DNA of 64,000 nt from Loxodes magnus (taxonomy: Eukaryota; Ciliophora; Karyorelictea; Loxodida; Loxodidae): positions 124,001-188,000 of the forward strand of contig CAMPDV010000293.1 in assembly GCA_946699065.1 (NCBI GenBank), read 5' to 3'. The notes below the pieces were generated by a model. That model was not told the DNA's origin and did not search any database. It worked only from the letters and a program-made list of their open reading frames with translations. Numbering within the stretch: position 1 is the stretch's first letter; each line of letters starts with the position of its first letter. The translations under genes were made by a program, and so were the position numbers. Shown here in pieces: positions 60,843 through 64,000 of the stretch.

Positions 60843-64000
<3,158 letters not shown>

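Overview
The whole 64 kb window is one uninterrupted tandem array of a 123-bp unit, about 520 copies. Read on the minus strand, each unit encodes one 41-residue WD40 (beta-propeller blade) repeat. No flanking unique sequence, promoter, start, terminator, second gene, RNA gene or mobile element is visible, and both ends of the window lie inside the array. GC is about 45% from a hand count of one unit. The organism cannot be named. A perfectly in-phase array of this size, higher-order duplications and the absence of any compact gene order suggest a eukaryotic nuclear genome. Fungal-type NACHT/WD40 receptors and protist genomes are the usual homes of near-identical, hypervariable WD40 arrays; this is inference.

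Each blade has an almost invariant framework: GHT, then VAISSDSEF and IVSGS, then the strand TVRLW(D/N)V and KTGTCKTMS. Variation is concentrated in two short clusters: GHT-x-x-V-x-x-V (strand a) and SGS-x-D-x-T (the residue before the structural Asp and the one after it). These are the propeller top-face positions that are hypervariable in fungal HET/NWD-type recognition proteins. The same variable codons also contain TAA, TAG and TGA many times over. Under the standard code the longest uninterrupted run is therefore 447 codons (35126-36469, about 11 blades), and the rest falls into short runs. If the stop triplets are ignored, one frame runs for about 34 kb (26.66-60.84 kb). Eleven small indels break the array into twelve frame-coherent segments, and several of these indels are shared by many copies.

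Layout. Zone A (1 to about 17.66 kb) is rich in SYVYA and S-stop-V-stop-A, HDS and YD-stop repeats, uses almost only WDV, and holds nine of the eleven frame breaks plus nested duplications of 12, 21 and 26 units. Zone B (about 17.66-64 kb) is dominated by DYVLS, NSVRS, RDE, RDN and RDK repeats with WNV alternating with WDV, has many copies of a synonymous TCA serine marker, and has only two frame breaks. Duplications offset by five units (615 bp) recur across both zones.

The central puzzle is whether this is a giant gene in a lineage that reads some or all stop triplets as amino acids, a decayed satellite-like relic of a hypervariable WD40 gene, or an unexpressed store of blades that could donate sequence to an expressed copy. 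The window alone cannot decide. Stops at framework Trp, Ser and Cys codons plus frameshifts favour decay or a donor store. The strong placement of stops in the recognition-face codons keeps the other readings open.
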